DNA of 64,000 nt from JANQIO01 sp965601975 (GCA_965601975.1 OZ271856.1:3906001-3970000), one strand, 5' to 3'; numbered from the stretch's first letter, positions 45,435-56,685 are shown. Program-made: numbers and translations. The notes: generated by a model from the sequence alone, not told the origin.

Positions 45435-46658
45435 TTACTCGATGATTTTGGCGACGACGCCGGCGCCTACCGTGCGGCCACCCTCGCGGATAGCAAAACG
45501 CAGGCCTTCTTCCATCGCGATCGGGGCGATCAGCGTCGCCACCATGTTGATGTTGTCGCCCGGCATGACCATCTCAACGCCTTCCGGCAGCTCAACCGCA
45601 CCCGTTACGTCCGTGGTACGGAAGTAGAACTGCGGACGGTAGCCCTTGAAGAACGGCGTGTGACGACCACCCTCTTCCTTCGACAGGATGTACACCTCGG
45701 CCTCGAACTTCGTGTGCGGGGTCACCGAACCCGGTACCGCCAGCACCTGGCCACGCTCAACCTCTTCACGCTTGGTGCCGCGCAGCAGCACGCCCACGTT
45801 CTCGCCGGCACGGCCTTCGTCCAGCAGCTTGCGGAACATCTCAACGCCGGTGCAGGTCGTGGTCTGGGTTTCCTTGATACCCACGATCTCGATCTCGTCA
45901 CCCACCTTGATGATGCCGCGCTCAACACGACCGGTCACAACCGTACCGCGACCGGAGATGGAGAACACGTCTTCCACCGGCATCAGGAACGGCTGGTCAA
46001 TCGCACGCTCCGGCTCCGGAATGTAGCTGTCCAGGGTCTCAACCAGCTGCTTCACCGCGGAGGTGCCCAGCTCGTTGTCGTCCTTGCCTTCCAGCGCCAT
46101 CAGCGCTGAGCCGCAGATGATCGGGGTGTCGTCGCCCGGGAACTCGTACTGGTCCAGCAGCTCGCGCAGCTCCATCTCGACCAGTTCCTTCATCTCTTCG
46201 TATTCCTCGGAGTCCGCACCGCCGCAGTCTTCCGCCAGCAGGTCCGCCTTGTTCAGGAATACCACGATGTAGGGAACGCCTACCTGGCGAGACAGCAGGA
46301 TGTGCTCGCGGGTCTGCGGCATCGGACCGTCGGTCGCGCCACATACCAGGATCGCGCCGTCCATCTGTGCGGCACCGGTGATCATGTTCTTCACGTAGTC
46401 CGCGTGTCCCGGGCAGTCGACGTGCGCGTAGTGGCGCGCGTCTGACTCGTATTCCACGTGGGACGTGGCGATGGTGATGCCGCGCTCTTTCTCTTCCGGT
46501 GCGTTGTCGATACCGTCGAAAGCAACAGACTCACCGCCCCAGACTTCCGCGCATACGCGGGTCAGGGCCGCCGTCAGCGTCGTCTTGCCGTGGTCCACGT
46601 GACCGATGGTGCCCACGTTGACGTGGGGCTTGCTGCGTTCAAATTGCTCTTTAGACAT
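45435..46658 (-). CDS. tuf: Elongation factor Tu
   Basis: EF-Tu delivers aminoacyl-tRNA to the ribosome as a GTP complex. The 407-aa product carries G1 GHVDHGKTTL, DCPGHADYVKN, NKAD and domain II/III blocks GRGTVVTGRVERG and MVMPGDNINMV. It is about 13 aa longer than E. coli EF-Tu, mainly in the acidic region after NKADLLAEDCGGADSEE. It follows fusA by 34 nt. No second tuf copy lies in the window. Confidence 0.99.
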   Translation of the reverse strand: MSKEQFERSKPHVNVGTIGHVDHGKTTLTAALTRVCAEVWGGESVAFDGIDNAPEEKERGITIATSHVEYESDARHYAHVDCPGHADYVKNMITGAAQMDGAILVCGATDGPMPQTREHILLSRQVGVPYIVVFLNKADLLAEDCGGADSEEYEEMKELVEMELRELLDQYEFPGDDTPIICGSALMALEGKDDNELGTSAVKQLVETLDSYIPEPERAIDQPFLMPVEDVFSISGRGTVVTGRVERGIIKVGDEIEIVGIKETQTTTCTGVEMFRKLLDEGRAGENVGVLLRGTKREEVERGQVLAVPGSVTPHTKFEAEVYILSKEEGGRHTPFFKGYRPQFYFRTTDVTGAVELPEGVEMVMPGDNINMVATLIAPIAMEEGLRFAIREGGRTVGAGVVAKIIE

Positions 46659-46692
46659 TCTTAAAGCCCTTTAATTACTTACCAGGGAATCC

Positions 46693-48795
<2,103 letters not shown>

Positions 48796-48860
48796 GTTAA
48801 AAATCCTGTGTAGGGTGGTTGTTGGGGGTCTAAACCAGCTCTGATTTACAGAACCAGGCC

Positions 48861-49331
48861 TTAGAACCGGTAGTGTGAGAACGCCTTGTTGGCTTCCGCC
48901 ATCCGGTGTACGTCCTCGCGCTTGCGCACGGCGTTCCCCTTGCCCTGGGAGGCGTCGATGATCTCGCCGGCCAGTCGCTGGGTCATGGACTTCTCACCAC
49001 GGGAGCGGGCGTATTCCACCAGCCAGCGCATGGACAGCGCCATACGGCGGGAGGGGCGGACCTCTACCGGTACCTGGTAGGTCGCACCACCGACGCGGCG
49101 GGATTTTACTTCCACCATCGGGGCGATGTTCTCCAGGGCCTCGTCAAAGGCTTCGAGGGGGTCCTTGGACAGGCGCTCTTCAACGATGTCCAGGGCGCCG
49201 TACACAATACGCTCTGCAACGGACTTTTTGCCGCTGATCATCACGTGGTTCATGAACTTCGCCAGGGTGATGTTGCCGTACTTGGGATCCGGCAGTACTT
49301 CGCGCTTGGCGACTACGCGTCTTCTCGGCAT
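48861..49331 (-). CDS. rpsG: 30S ribosomal protein S7
   Basis: A 156-aa S7, which nucleates the 30S head and, in E. coli, represses the str operon by binding the rpsL-rpsG spacer. It begins MPRRRVVAKREVLPDPKYGN and ends with the short NKAFSHYRF tail. It follows rpsL after a 165-nt spacer. Confidence 0.98.
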   Translation of the reverse strand: MPRRRVVAKREVLPDPKYGNITLAKFMNHVMISGKKSVAERIVYGALDIVEERLSKDPLEAFDEALENIAPMVEVKSRRVGGATYQVPVEVRPSRRMALSMRWLVEYARSRGEKSMTQRLAGEIIDASQGKGNAVRKREDVHRMAEANKAFSHYRF

Positions 49332-49496
49332 GATTGCCTCTCTTCTCTCTTCAGGTTATCCGGACACTGACCTGCCACTATTGCTGGATGCATTGCGGGG
49401 GTGCAGGGTTCCGGCCTTACTTGGGGCTTTCGCCCCATCCGTTTTGTTGCTTACTGCTGCTCTTGTTTCATGAACAGGCAGTAAGCGGCGCCCGCT
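49332..49496 (-). other. rpsL-rpsG intercistronic region, candidate S7 regulatory site
   Basis: This 165-nt spacer is longer than the roughly 100-nt one in E. coli that folds into the S7-binding site coupling rpsG translation to rpsL. It holds a stable hairpin TGGGGC-TTTC-GCCCCA (49422-49437) and no gene. The S7 role is inferred from position only. Confidence 0.5.
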
Positions 49497-49868
49497 TTAC
49501 TTGGGACGCTTGGCACCGTACTTGGAGCGACCTTGCTTGCGGTCGGATACTCCGGAGGTGTCCAGGCTGCCGCGCACGGTGTGATAACGCACACCCGGCA
49601 GGTCCTTTACACGACCGCCGCGAATCAGCACCACGCTGTGCTCCTGCAGGTTGTGACCCTCACCACCGATGTACGAGGACACCTCGTAACCGTTGGTCAG
49701 TCGCACACGGCAGACCTTGCGCAGCGCGGAGTTCGGCTTCTTCGGCGTCGTCGTGTAGACACGCGTGCACACACCGCGGCGCTGCGGGCAGCTCTGCAGT
49801 GCGGGCACGTCGCTTTTGGCGACCTTGCGCTTCCTGGGCTTACGGACCAACTGGTTGATCGTTGCCAT
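49497..49868 (-). CDS. rpsL: 30S ribosomal protein S12
   Basis: A 123-aa S12 at the decoding centre. The loops PKKPNSALRK and GGRVKDLPGVRYH have the wild-type lysines (K43 and K88 counting Met), so no streptomycin-resistance change is present. The aspartate methylthiolated by RimO in E. coli is conserved (KDLPG). It is first in the str operon. Confidence 0.99.
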   Translation of the reverse strand: MATINQLVRKPRKRKVAKSDVPALQSCPQRRGVCTRVYTTTPKKPNSALRKVCRVRLTNGYEVSSYIGGEGHNLQEHSVVLIRGGRVKDLPGVRYHTVRGSLDTSGVSDRKQGRSKYGAKRPK

Positions 49869-49932
49869 TAAATAGAAACTCCGTTAATGAAATTCGGGGC
49901 GCAATGCGACCCCCCCGATTAAGGGAGCGCGC

Positions 49933-49961
49933 ATTCTATAGATGGGTACCAGCCGAGTCAA
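49933..49961 (-). promoter_or_regulatory. str operon promoter
   Basis: Minus-strand -35 TTGACT (49956-49961) and -10 TAGAAT (49933-49938), spacer 17 bp, discriminator GCGCGCTCCC. The -35 box overlaps the stop codon of the upstream EVE gene. The leader to rpsL is about 60 nt. Confidence 0.78.
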
Positions 49962-50383
49962 GCGGTGTGTGGGATACCCCCGAGGCCACAGATGACGCGC
50001 CATTCAGCGGATGTGACCGGCTGCACGGAGAGGCGGGAATTATTGACCAGCACCATGCCCTCGAGCCTGGGGTCGCCCTTGCACATTTCCAGGGTCACGG
50101 GTGTCTCCAGGCTGCGGACGGCGCGGAGGTCCACACATTCCCAGCGTGGGTCCTCCGTCGTGCTGTCGGGGTGGGCCTCGGCGATGACCTCGACAATGCC
50201 CACGATCGCCTTGTCTTTCTGGGAGTGGTAGAAAAAGCCCAGGTCGCCTACCTTCATGTCCCGCATGTGGTTGCGAGCCTGGTAGTTGCGTACACCATCC
50301 CATTCCTCGCCGACATCGCCCTTCGCGACCTGCTGGCCCCAGTTCCAGGTCGAGGGCTCGGATTTGAACAACCAGTAGTTCAT
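49958..50383 (-). CDS. EVE domain-containing protein
   Basis: A 141-aa single-domain protein of the EVE/PUA-like family (related to eukaryotic thymocyte nuclear protein 1). It begins MNYWLFKSEPSTWNWGQQ and has WDGVRNYQARNHMRDMKVGD and GFFYHSQKDKAIVGIVEV, the hallmarks of the fold. EVE domains are thought to bind modified bases in DNA or RNA. Its stop overlaps the str promoter, and the gene precedes rpsL on the same strand. Confidence 0.93.
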   Translation of the reverse strand: MNYWLFKSEPSTWNWGQQVAKGDVGEEWDGVRNYQARNHMRDMKVGDLGFFYHSQKDKAIVGIVEVIAEAHPDSTTEDPRWECVDLRAVRSLETPVTLEMCKGDPRLEGMVLVNNSRLSVQPVTSAEWRVICGLGGIPHTA

Positions 50384-50547
50384 CAGGGTCGCCCCGCCGA
50401 TAGATTTCCATATTGTACGCAGTTACGAGATGATGGAACGCCTGAACTGAAGTTCCGCGATCTTCATTCGTTATAGTTAGAAGAATAACAAATGCGTACC
50501 CGGCGCCGGGCCGGCGGGGTACATTGCTGAATCAGAGGACATACCAC

Positions 50548-50850
50548 ATGAGAGTTTTTCTGTTGAGCCTGGTCGTCATTGTCGCGGGCTGTGCCACTTC
50601 CACCGAAACCACCGACACTCAGAGCACCGAGTCGGCATCGTCCAGCTCCACGCTGGCCGCCAGTGACACGGGCGCCGAAACCGTCAAGACCAAGTCCCAG
50701 GTGGTCTGCACCTATGAGGTGCCCACTGGCAGCCATCGCTCCCGTCGTGTCTGCCGCACCGTCGCCCAGCAGGAGGCCAACCAGAAAGAGGCCCGGGACC
50801 GGGTCCGGCGCGACAGCTACCGCAGCAGCGGCGGGGCGGCGTCCAACTAG
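50548..50850 (+). CDS. Small lipoprotein, function unknown
   Basis: A 100-aa product starting MRVFLLSLVVIVAGC, a lipoprotein signal peptide with lipobox IVAGC (C15). The mature part is Ser/Thr-rich and then basic (TGSHRSRRVCRTVAQQEANQ), with one further cysteine pair (C near 54 and 67 of the precursor). AGAGG lies 9 nt upstream of the chosen ATG; the frame is open 24 nt earlier. No family is recognised. The stop TAG is in the same frame as, and 18 nt before, the next gene. Confidence 0.75.
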   Translation: MRVFLLSLVVIVAGCATSTETTDTQSTESASSSSTLAASDTGAETVKTKSQVVCTYEVPTGSHRSRRVCRTVAQQEANQKEARDRVRRDSYRSSGGAASN

Positions 50851-50868
50851 GTTCCCGCTCACCGCCCG

Positions 50869-51636
50869 TTGAGCGCCTATGAGTTTACCGCTACCGCTGA
50901 AGGCCGCCCGGCCTTCCGCAAATACCAGTCCAGTGGCGATTCACGCCGCTTTCACGCGGAAGCCGAGGGCCTTCGAGCCCTCGCCGCCAGCGGCGCGGTT
51001 CGCGTCCCGGAGGTCCTGCGGGTTTCCGAGACAGAGCTGCTCACCGAGCGCATCCAGGCGGGTTCGGGCGGGACTGAGGGCTGGCAGAGACTGGGGGAGC
51101 AGCTCGCCGCCCTGCAGGCCGTCGAGCAGCCCTGCTTCGGCTTTGTCGCTGACAACTTCTGCGGAGACACGCCCCAGCCCAACCCGCATTCCGCTGACGG
51201 GCACGCATTCTTTGCAGAGCACCGGCTCGGCTTCCAGGGCAATCTGGCTTTCAACGCGGGATTGCTCAACGCGGCCGAGATGGCCGAGCTCGATTCGGTC
51301 TGCAAGCGGCTGGAATCGCTGGTTCCCGCCCAATCGCCGGCGCTGCTGCATGGAGACCTGTGGAACGGCAACGTCCTGTTTGACGCCGATGGGCAGCCGG
51401 TGCTCATCGACCCCGCCTGCTACTGGGGTTGGCCCGAGGCGGAGATCGCGATGTGTGCCCTGTTTGGCGGGTTTGCCCCGGCGTTCTACGAAAGCTGGGC
51501 AGAGCACGCCCGCCCGGAGCCTGGATGGAGGGAGCGGCTGCCCATCTACCAGCTATACCACCTGCTGAATCACCTCAACCTGTTTGGCATGAGCTATCAC
51601 AGGCAGGTCGCACAGCTGCTCCGGCGCTTCGGCTGA
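50869..51636 (+). CDS. Fructosamine-3-kinase-like protein, N-terminally shortened
   Basis: A 255-aa protein of the fructosamine/ketosamine-3-kinase family, which repairs glycated proteins. The catalytic part is well preserved: LLHGDLWNGNVLF with base D163, LIDPACYWGWPE with metal-binding D181, and EAEGLRALA after the ATP lysine region. The usual N-terminal 25-30 residues (first helix and glycine-rich loop) are missing; the frame is closed by the lipoprotein stop 18 nt upstream, and the first start codon is TTG. It may be a shortened but active variant, or be decaying. Confidence 0.75.
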   Translation: MSAYEFTATAEGRPAFRKYQSSGDSRRFHAEAEGLRALAASGAVRVPEVLRVSETELLTERIQAGSGGTEGWQRLGEQLAALQAVEQPCFGFVADNFCGDTPQPNPHSADGHAFFAEHRLGFQGNLAFNAGLLNAAEMAELDSVCKRLESLVPAQSPALLHGDLWNGNVLFDADGQPVLIDPACYWGWPEAEIAMCALFGGFAPAFYESWAEHARPEPGWRERLPIYQLYHLLNHLNLFGMSYHRQVAQLLRRFG

Positions 51637-51711
51637 GCCCGCCAGCGGCCGTGTTTCATAAAAAGAGAGAAGCTTTCCGGTGGGTGGAGGGACCTGCCGA
51701 ACCGCAAATTT

Positions 51712-53697
51712 TCAGTTGGCCCGAAGCATATCGTCGCCAGAGCGGCTGGCTAGCGCCGTCTCCAGCGCCTGCAATAGTTCCCCTCGATTGACAGGCTTCA
51801 TGAGCAGCGCGTCTGCCGGCGCCAGCGCTTCATCCTGAAATTCCGGCGCATTCGCGTAGCCCGACAGGAACACCACCGGCAGGTCACTGTCGCTTTCTCG
51901 CAGCTGCTCCGCCAGTTGCGGACCCTGGATGGCGCCGGGCATCACCACATCCGAGACCAGGATGTCGAACGGACCCTGCTCCGCGGTAACGACCAGCGCG
52001 TGCTCACCGTCCCTGGCTTCCACGGGATCACAGCCCGCGGCCCGAAGGTGCGCCACGATCGTGCGCCGCAGCGCGTCGTTGTCCTCCGCCACCAGCACCC
52101 GCCGGTCGCGCAGGCGAACGGGAGAAAATGCCGTGTCCACCGCAGCGGTCTGGGTGGCCGCCTCCTCGCTGGCGCGAAGATAGATGCGGACTGTTGTGCC
52201 CCGGCCCAGCTCACTCTCAATGGAGGCGAGCCCTCCTGACTGGCGGGCAAATCCGTCGACCATGGCCAACCCCATGCCTGAACCCTGGCCGGGATCCTTG
52301 GTGGAGAAGAAGGGCTCAAATACCAGCGGCAGCAGCCTCGGCTCAATTCCCTCGCCGGTGTCCCGAACCTCCACCATCACATAGTGCCCGGGCTCGAGGC
52401 CCTCGCACCCGTCCGGCGGCTCCGCGCCGATCTCCACGTTGGAGCACGCCAGGGAAAGCTTTCCACCCGCCGGCATGGCGTCCCGGGCATTCACGACGAG
52501 GTTCAGCAGTGCGCTTTCGAGAAAGCTTTTATCCACGCGGGTAGACAGCAGCGAAGGCGCAGACGTGAAGTTGATCGTCACGGTTTCCGGCAGGGTGCGG
52601 ATAAACAGGGACTGCATGCTGCCGATGACCTCGCTCAGGTCGACATTGACCGGCTCCAGGTTCGCCTGCCGGGCAAAACTCAGCAGGCGTTGAGTCAGTT
52701 CCGCCCCCTTGAACGCCGCATCGAGTATTTCCTGCGCGAAGGCCGCCGCCTTGCTCTCCGGTTCACTGAGCGAGATCAGTTCGGCGTTGCCCACGATGAC
52801 ACCCAGCAGGTTATTGAAATCGTGAGCGATGCCGCCGGAAATACGGCCCACGGTTTCCAGCTTCTGGGCCTGTGCCAGCATCTGTGTACTGGACTGCAGT
52901 TCCTGCTCACGCTGGACTTCGTCTGTCACGTCGAGAGCAAGGCTGTTCCAGACGGTAGCGCCGGATTCCAGCCGCGATGGGATGCCGCGACCCTCCAGCC
53001 ACTTGACCTTGCCGGAGGGTGTCCTGATTCGCCAGCGGTGGAACCAGGGTTCGAGGGTGTCCATGGAGACCTGCACGGACTCACGCATGGCGGGCAGGTC
53101 CTCAGGAAAGACCATCTGCCACTGGGGTGTGGCGTCACCAACGACTTCCTCGGCGGGAACCTCCCAGATGTCGATGCAGTTGGGGCTCATGTATTCGATT
53201 TCGTCGCGCTCGCCGGGATAGCTGATATAGCGGTACACCGCGCCCGGGGAATTGGCCGCCATGTCGGTAAAGCGCCGCTCGCTGGCCTCGAGCTGCTGGC
53301 GGGTGCGCATGGGTTCGGAAACGTCCGTGAGAATACCGACCAGTCGCACGGGATTGCCGTCGTCATCCCAATGCGCCTGCGCGCGAGAGCGCACCCAGAG
53401 ATAGTGCCCGTCGTTATGCCGCGCGCGGAAGTTGATATCGTAGGGTTCCCGGCGCTGCAGGTGCCCCTCCATCATGTCACCCAGGCGGTCAACATCGTCG
53501 CTGTGCACAAGGCTCCACAGCTCATCGGCCGAGATTACGGTTGTAGACACCGGGAGGCCGAGCATCCGCACGTACTCAGCCGAGACGGCCACCTGTTGGG
53601 ACGCCACGTCCATGTCCCAGATGCCGTCACCGGTGGCGGCGTAGGCAAGTTCCAGCCGCTCGATGTCAGCCCGGGTGGGTAGATTACTGTCCGTCAT
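51712..53697 (-). CDS. Hybrid sensor histidine kinase (PAS-PAS-HisKA-HATPase-REC)
   Basis: A 661-aa soluble hybrid kinase without membrane segments. Two PAS domains (about 15-130 and 140-265) precede the H-box GGIAHDFNNLLGVIVGN (H292), an ATPase domain with NLVVNARDAMP and GSGMGLAMVDGF, and a C-terminal receiver with ILVSDVVMPG and the lysine of LLMKPVN. I chose the ATG giving MTDSNLPTRADIE, with GGAG 6 nt upstream. It follows a second kinase of the same design. No response regulator with an output domain is nearby. Confidence 0.9.
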   Translation of the reverse strand: MTDSNLPTRADIERLELAYAATGDGIWDMDVASQQVAVSAEYVRMLGLPVSTTVISADELWSLVHSDDVDRLGDMMEGHLQRREPYDINFRARHNDGHYLWVRSRAQAHWDDDGNPVRLVGILTDVSEPMRTRQQLEASERRFTDMAANSPGAVYRYISYPGERDEIEYMSPNCIDIWEVPAEEVVGDATPQWQMVFPEDLPAMRESVQVSMDTLEPWFHRWRIRTPSGKVKWLEGRGIPSRLESGATVWNSLALDVTDEVQREQELQSSTQMLAQAQKLETVGRISGGIAHDFNNLLGVIVGNAELISLSEPESKAAAFAQEILDAAFKGAELTQRLLSFARQANLEPVNVDLSEVIGSMQSLFIRTLPETVTINFTSAPSLLSTRVDKSFLESALLNLVVNARDAMPAGGKLSLACSNVEIGAEPPDGCEGLEPGHYVMVEVRDTGEGIEPRLLPLVFEPFFSTKDPGQGSGMGLAMVDGFARQSGGLASIESELGRGTTVRIYLRASEEAATQTAAVDTAFSPVRLRDRRVLVAEDNDALRRTIVAHLRAAGCDPVEARDGEHALVVTAEQGPFDILVSDVVMPGAIQGPQLAEQLRESDSDLPVVFLSGYANAPEFQDEALAPADALLMKPVNRGELLQALETALASRSGDDMLRAN

Positions 53698-53805
53698 GCG
53701 TACTCCACTGTCGCTGCATAGCGCTCGGACTACCCGTGCCGCCGAATCCATGGAAGCCGGGGTGATACAGTGTAGCAGCTTGCTTCATGGCAGACAGGGA
53801 GGCGG

Positions 53806-55689
53806 CTACTCGTCAAGCAGCGCCCGCAGACGGCGGCACAACTCCGCAGTACGGTACGGCTTTCTGATCAGCTCCATCTTGGACATGGTCTCGCGGTCGG
53901 CATCCCCGGCATAACCACTGGTGAGCAATACGTGGATGCCTGGACGCAACTTCTCCACTTCCTTTGCCAGCTCGATCCCGTTCAGTTCTCCCGGCAAGAC
54001 AATATCGGTGAAGAGAAGGTCGACAGGTTCTCCGCGCTGCAGCATCGACAGGGCCATGCTGGCATTGCGCGCTTCCGCCACGTCGTAGTTGAGTGCGGAG
54101 AGCGCATGACTGACAAACTGCCGCACATCGGCATCATCCTCGACAATGAGGATGCGTTCGCCCTTGCCGCGGTGGTCGGCCGCTTCCAGGTGCTGCTCCT
54201 GCTTCTCGACCCGGCCGGCCCTGTCCGTCGCCGGCAGCAGCAGGTCGAACCGGGTTCCCTCATCCAGTGTGGATTCGAGCTCGATACCCCCGCCGGACTG
54301 TTCCACGAAGCCGATCACCATGGAAAGACCAAGCCCGCTGCCCTTTCCCACCTCTTTCGTGGTGAAGAAGGGCTCAAAGATCGCGTTCTGAAGCTCTTTC
54401 GATATCCCGCTGCCCGTATCCTGCACCGACAGCTCCACGTAATCCCCTGGCAGAAGATTCAGCTTCACGGCATGCGCCTTGTCCAGGCTGACGTTACGGG
54501 TGGCGATGCGCAGCTTGCCACCGTTTGGCATCGAATCCCGGGCGTTGACGCAGAGATTCAGTATCGCGTGCTCCAGCTGCGACGGGTCGACATTGGTCAG
54601 CCGCAGGTCCTGTGCAGGCTTTATGGAGATGTCGATACTCTCCGGCAGCGTGCGGGCGAGCAGCCCCAGCATCCCGGCGACGAGCTCGTTCACGTCGGTG
54701 ACGCTGGGCTCCAGGAGCTGCTGCCGCGAAAACGCCAGCAGGCGCTTGGTGAGGATGGCGCCGCGCTCGGTGGCCGACATGGCATTGTGCAGATACTCCA
54801 GGGCACCGCCGTTCAGGTCGCTAGTCTGCTCGATGAGGTCCAGGTTGCCAAGCACGATTGCCAGCAGGTTGTTGAAGTCGTGCGCGATGCCGCCGGTCAG
54901 CTGGCCCACGGCTTCGAGGCGCTGGGCGCGCTGCAATTGTTCCTCGGCCAGGCGCTGCTCGGTGATGTCATAGCTGACGCCGAGCACGCCGATGATGTTC
55001 CCGCCGTCGTCATGACGGGGCGTGTACCGCGAGGCGAAGAAGCCGTCCGCCAGGCTGGTTTGTGTGCTGACTGTCTCTCCACTCAAGGCGCGCTCGAAGG
55101 CATCCACCTCGGGAGAACCCGGCTCGAAGAAGTCGAAAATCGAGCTGCCCACGGCCTGGTCGGGCACCAGGCCAATCTGCTTCAGGGAGCTGCCGGTAGA
55201 CAGTTTGAAGACACCGTTGCGGTCCAGCTCGTACATGATGATCGGCGCATTGGTGATAACGGAACGCAGGTAGTCCTGGCTGTCGCGCAAGGCCTGCTGC
55301 GACCGGTAGGATTCCGTGATATCGCGGACCTGGATCAGCACGCCGCCCCGGAACGGCAGCACCTGGTGGCGCACCACGGCGTGCTCCTCGTGCAGCTGGA
55401 CCTCGTCCTCGAATTCCAGCGGCGTGCCCGAGTTCATTACGGTTTCGAACCGCCGGGTCAGGATCTCGGCACGAGACGGGGTGAGAAACTCTTCGAGCAG
55501 GCGGCCTTCCAGTTCCGCCAGGCTCAGGTTCAGCAACTCCGCGCCGCGCTGATTGGCCTCGATAACCTGGAAGCTCTTGACGTGCCCGTCGTCATCGCGA
55601 ACCGGTACCAGACAGGCCATCCCGTCCAGGGACGCCTGCAGCATCGCGTGAAACAGGTTGTTTGGTTGTTCGCCGCTCACAGCCCTCAA
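53806..55689 (-). CDS. Hybrid sensor histidine kinase (PAS-PAS-HisKA-HATPase-REC)
   Basis: A 627-aa soluble hybrid kinase, same domain order as its downstream neighbour: PAS (about 10-125), PAS (about 140-245), H-box GGIAHDFNNLLAIVLGN (H270), ATPase domain (NLCVNARDSMP, GSGLGLSMVIGF) and receiver (LLFTDIVLPG). The signal is unknown. The start is uncertain: TTG at 55689, GTG at 55680 or a later ATG; none has a good ribosome-binding site. The 108-nt gap to the next kinase gene suggests an operon. Confidence 0.88.
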   Translation of the reverse strand: MRAVSGEQPNNLFHAMLQASLDGMACLVPVRDDDGHVKSFQVIEANQRGAELLNLSLAELEGRLLEEFLTPSRAEILTRRFETVMNSGTPLEFEDEVQLHEEHAVVRHQVLPFRGGVLIQVRDITESYRSQQALRDSQDYLRSVITNAPIIMYELDRNGVFKLSTGSSLKQIGLVPDQAVGSSIFDFFEPGSPEVDAFERALSGETVSTQTSLADGFFASRYTPRHDDGGNIIGVLGVSYDITEQRLAEEQLQRAQRLEAVGQLTGGIAHDFNNLLAIVLGNLDLIEQTSDLNGGALEYLHNAMSATERGAILTKRLLAFSRQQLLEPSVTDVNELVAGMLGLLARTLPESIDISIKPAQDLRLTNVDPSQLEHAILNLCVNARDSMPNGGKLRIATRNVSLDKAHAVKLNLLPGDYVELSVQDTGSGISKELQNAIFEPFFTTKEVGKGSGLGLSMVIGFVEQSGGGIELESTLDEGTRFDLLLPATDRAGRVEKQEQHLEAADHRGKGERILIVEDDADVRQFVSHALSALNYDVAEARNASMALSMLQRGEPVDLLFTDIVLPGELNGIELAKEVEKLRPGIHVLLTSGYAGDADRETMSKMELIRKPYRTAELCRRLRALLDE

Positions 55690-55824
55690 TCCGTGGATGT
55701 CGCGTCAGTGGCGACTCTTTGCACCGGGTGGATGCTATTGCTTGTTTTCAGCATGGTAAAGGATAGCAAATCCGAGCAGAAATCTTGCTGGAGTCGTGCA
55801 GCAGCGTGGCTCGAGGTGGGGCGC

Positions 55825-56559
55825 TTACAACAGCGCCTTTTCGGCCTCCGCAATCATGTCCCTGTGCACGGACTGGTAGTGCCGGCCAGAAATCCTGGCA
55901 GTACTGACAATCTTCTCGAAAAGCACTTTTGCCGCCGCAGCCTGCCCGCGGGACTTGAGTAGCTCGGCCAGGTAGTAGGTCGCTTCGGGACCCGGGAAAT
56001 AGCCGTCCAGGATTTCGTACTCGTGCAGGGCAGCTTCCTCGTCGCCGGACAGCTCGCAGGCCCTGGCGTAGAGCAGGTGCGAATCGGGGCTTTTGAAATC
56101 GGGGTTGTTCTCGATCAGCTGGTCCAGCGTGGCACGCGCGCCAGAGTGGTCGCCCATCCTGAACTGGGCATTGGCCAGGCCCTGCAGCAGCTGGGGGTCA
56201 TGCTCATGGGGACCGCGCAGGCTCTGCCGGTAGATCTCGGCCGCTTCGCCGTCGAGACCCTGGTCAGACAGCTCCTCGGCGAGCCGTATAGCGTTGTCCG
56301 CGGTACTGGCGGTCTCGAAACTCTGCAGCGCATCATCCATGCGCTTGCCGGGCTGAATGACCGATTCCATCTTGCGCGCCATGCGCCGGGCTGACCGGCT
56401 GCCGCGAAGATCCGGCAAGACTTCCAGCAGAAAGTAGGCGAGAGAGCCGGCGAGGGGCAGCATCAGCACGATCCAGATCCACTTCGTATCGCGGCCGGTG
56501 CGCACCACGTGCATCACGAAAAAGACCTGGATGGCGATAGACAGGATAAATAGCGGCAT
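55825..56559 (-). CDS. Inner-membrane PLDc_N / tetratricopeptide repeat protein
   Basis: A 244-aa protein. Two N-terminal membrane helices (MPLFILSIAIQVFFVMHVV and KWIWIVLMLPLAGSLAYFL) form a phospholipase D nuclease N-terminal-like module ending EVLPDLRGSR, and the rest is TPR-like helical repeats (about 90-235). It is probably a scaffold; no enzyme motif is seen. I start it at MPLFILSI, with GGGAG 10 nt upstream; the frame stays open 123 nt further. It precedes the two kinases on the same strand. Confidence 0.8.
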   Translation of the reverse strand: MPLFILSIAIQVFFVMHVVRTGRDTKWIWIVLMLPLAGSLAYFLLEVLPDLRGSRSARRMARKMESVIQPGKRMDDALQSFETASTADNAIRLAEELSDQGLDGEAAEIYRQSLRGPHEHDPQLLQGLANAQFRMGDHSGARATLDQLIENNPDFKSPDSHLLYARACELSGDEEAALHEYEILDGYFPGPEATYYLAELLKSRGQAAAAKVLFEKIVSTARISGRHYQSVHRDMIAEAEKALL

Positions 56560-56685
56560 GGCTGACGGGCTCCCTGCTCGTTGTATCTGCGCAATATTGC
56601 TGCGCTTTCCTGCAGCACGTTCCTTGTACTGCCCGCCTATATAAAGCCGCTCGAATACCGTTGTCCAGCGACGAGGTCTCATTTC

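Noticed and set aside
53932..55962. A 676-codon open frame on the plus strand
   Set aside because: It runs antisense to the hybrid kinase gene, whose domains are clearly recognisable; the antisense product is His/Gln/Arg-rich with no family. GC-rich codon use leaves the opposite strand open.
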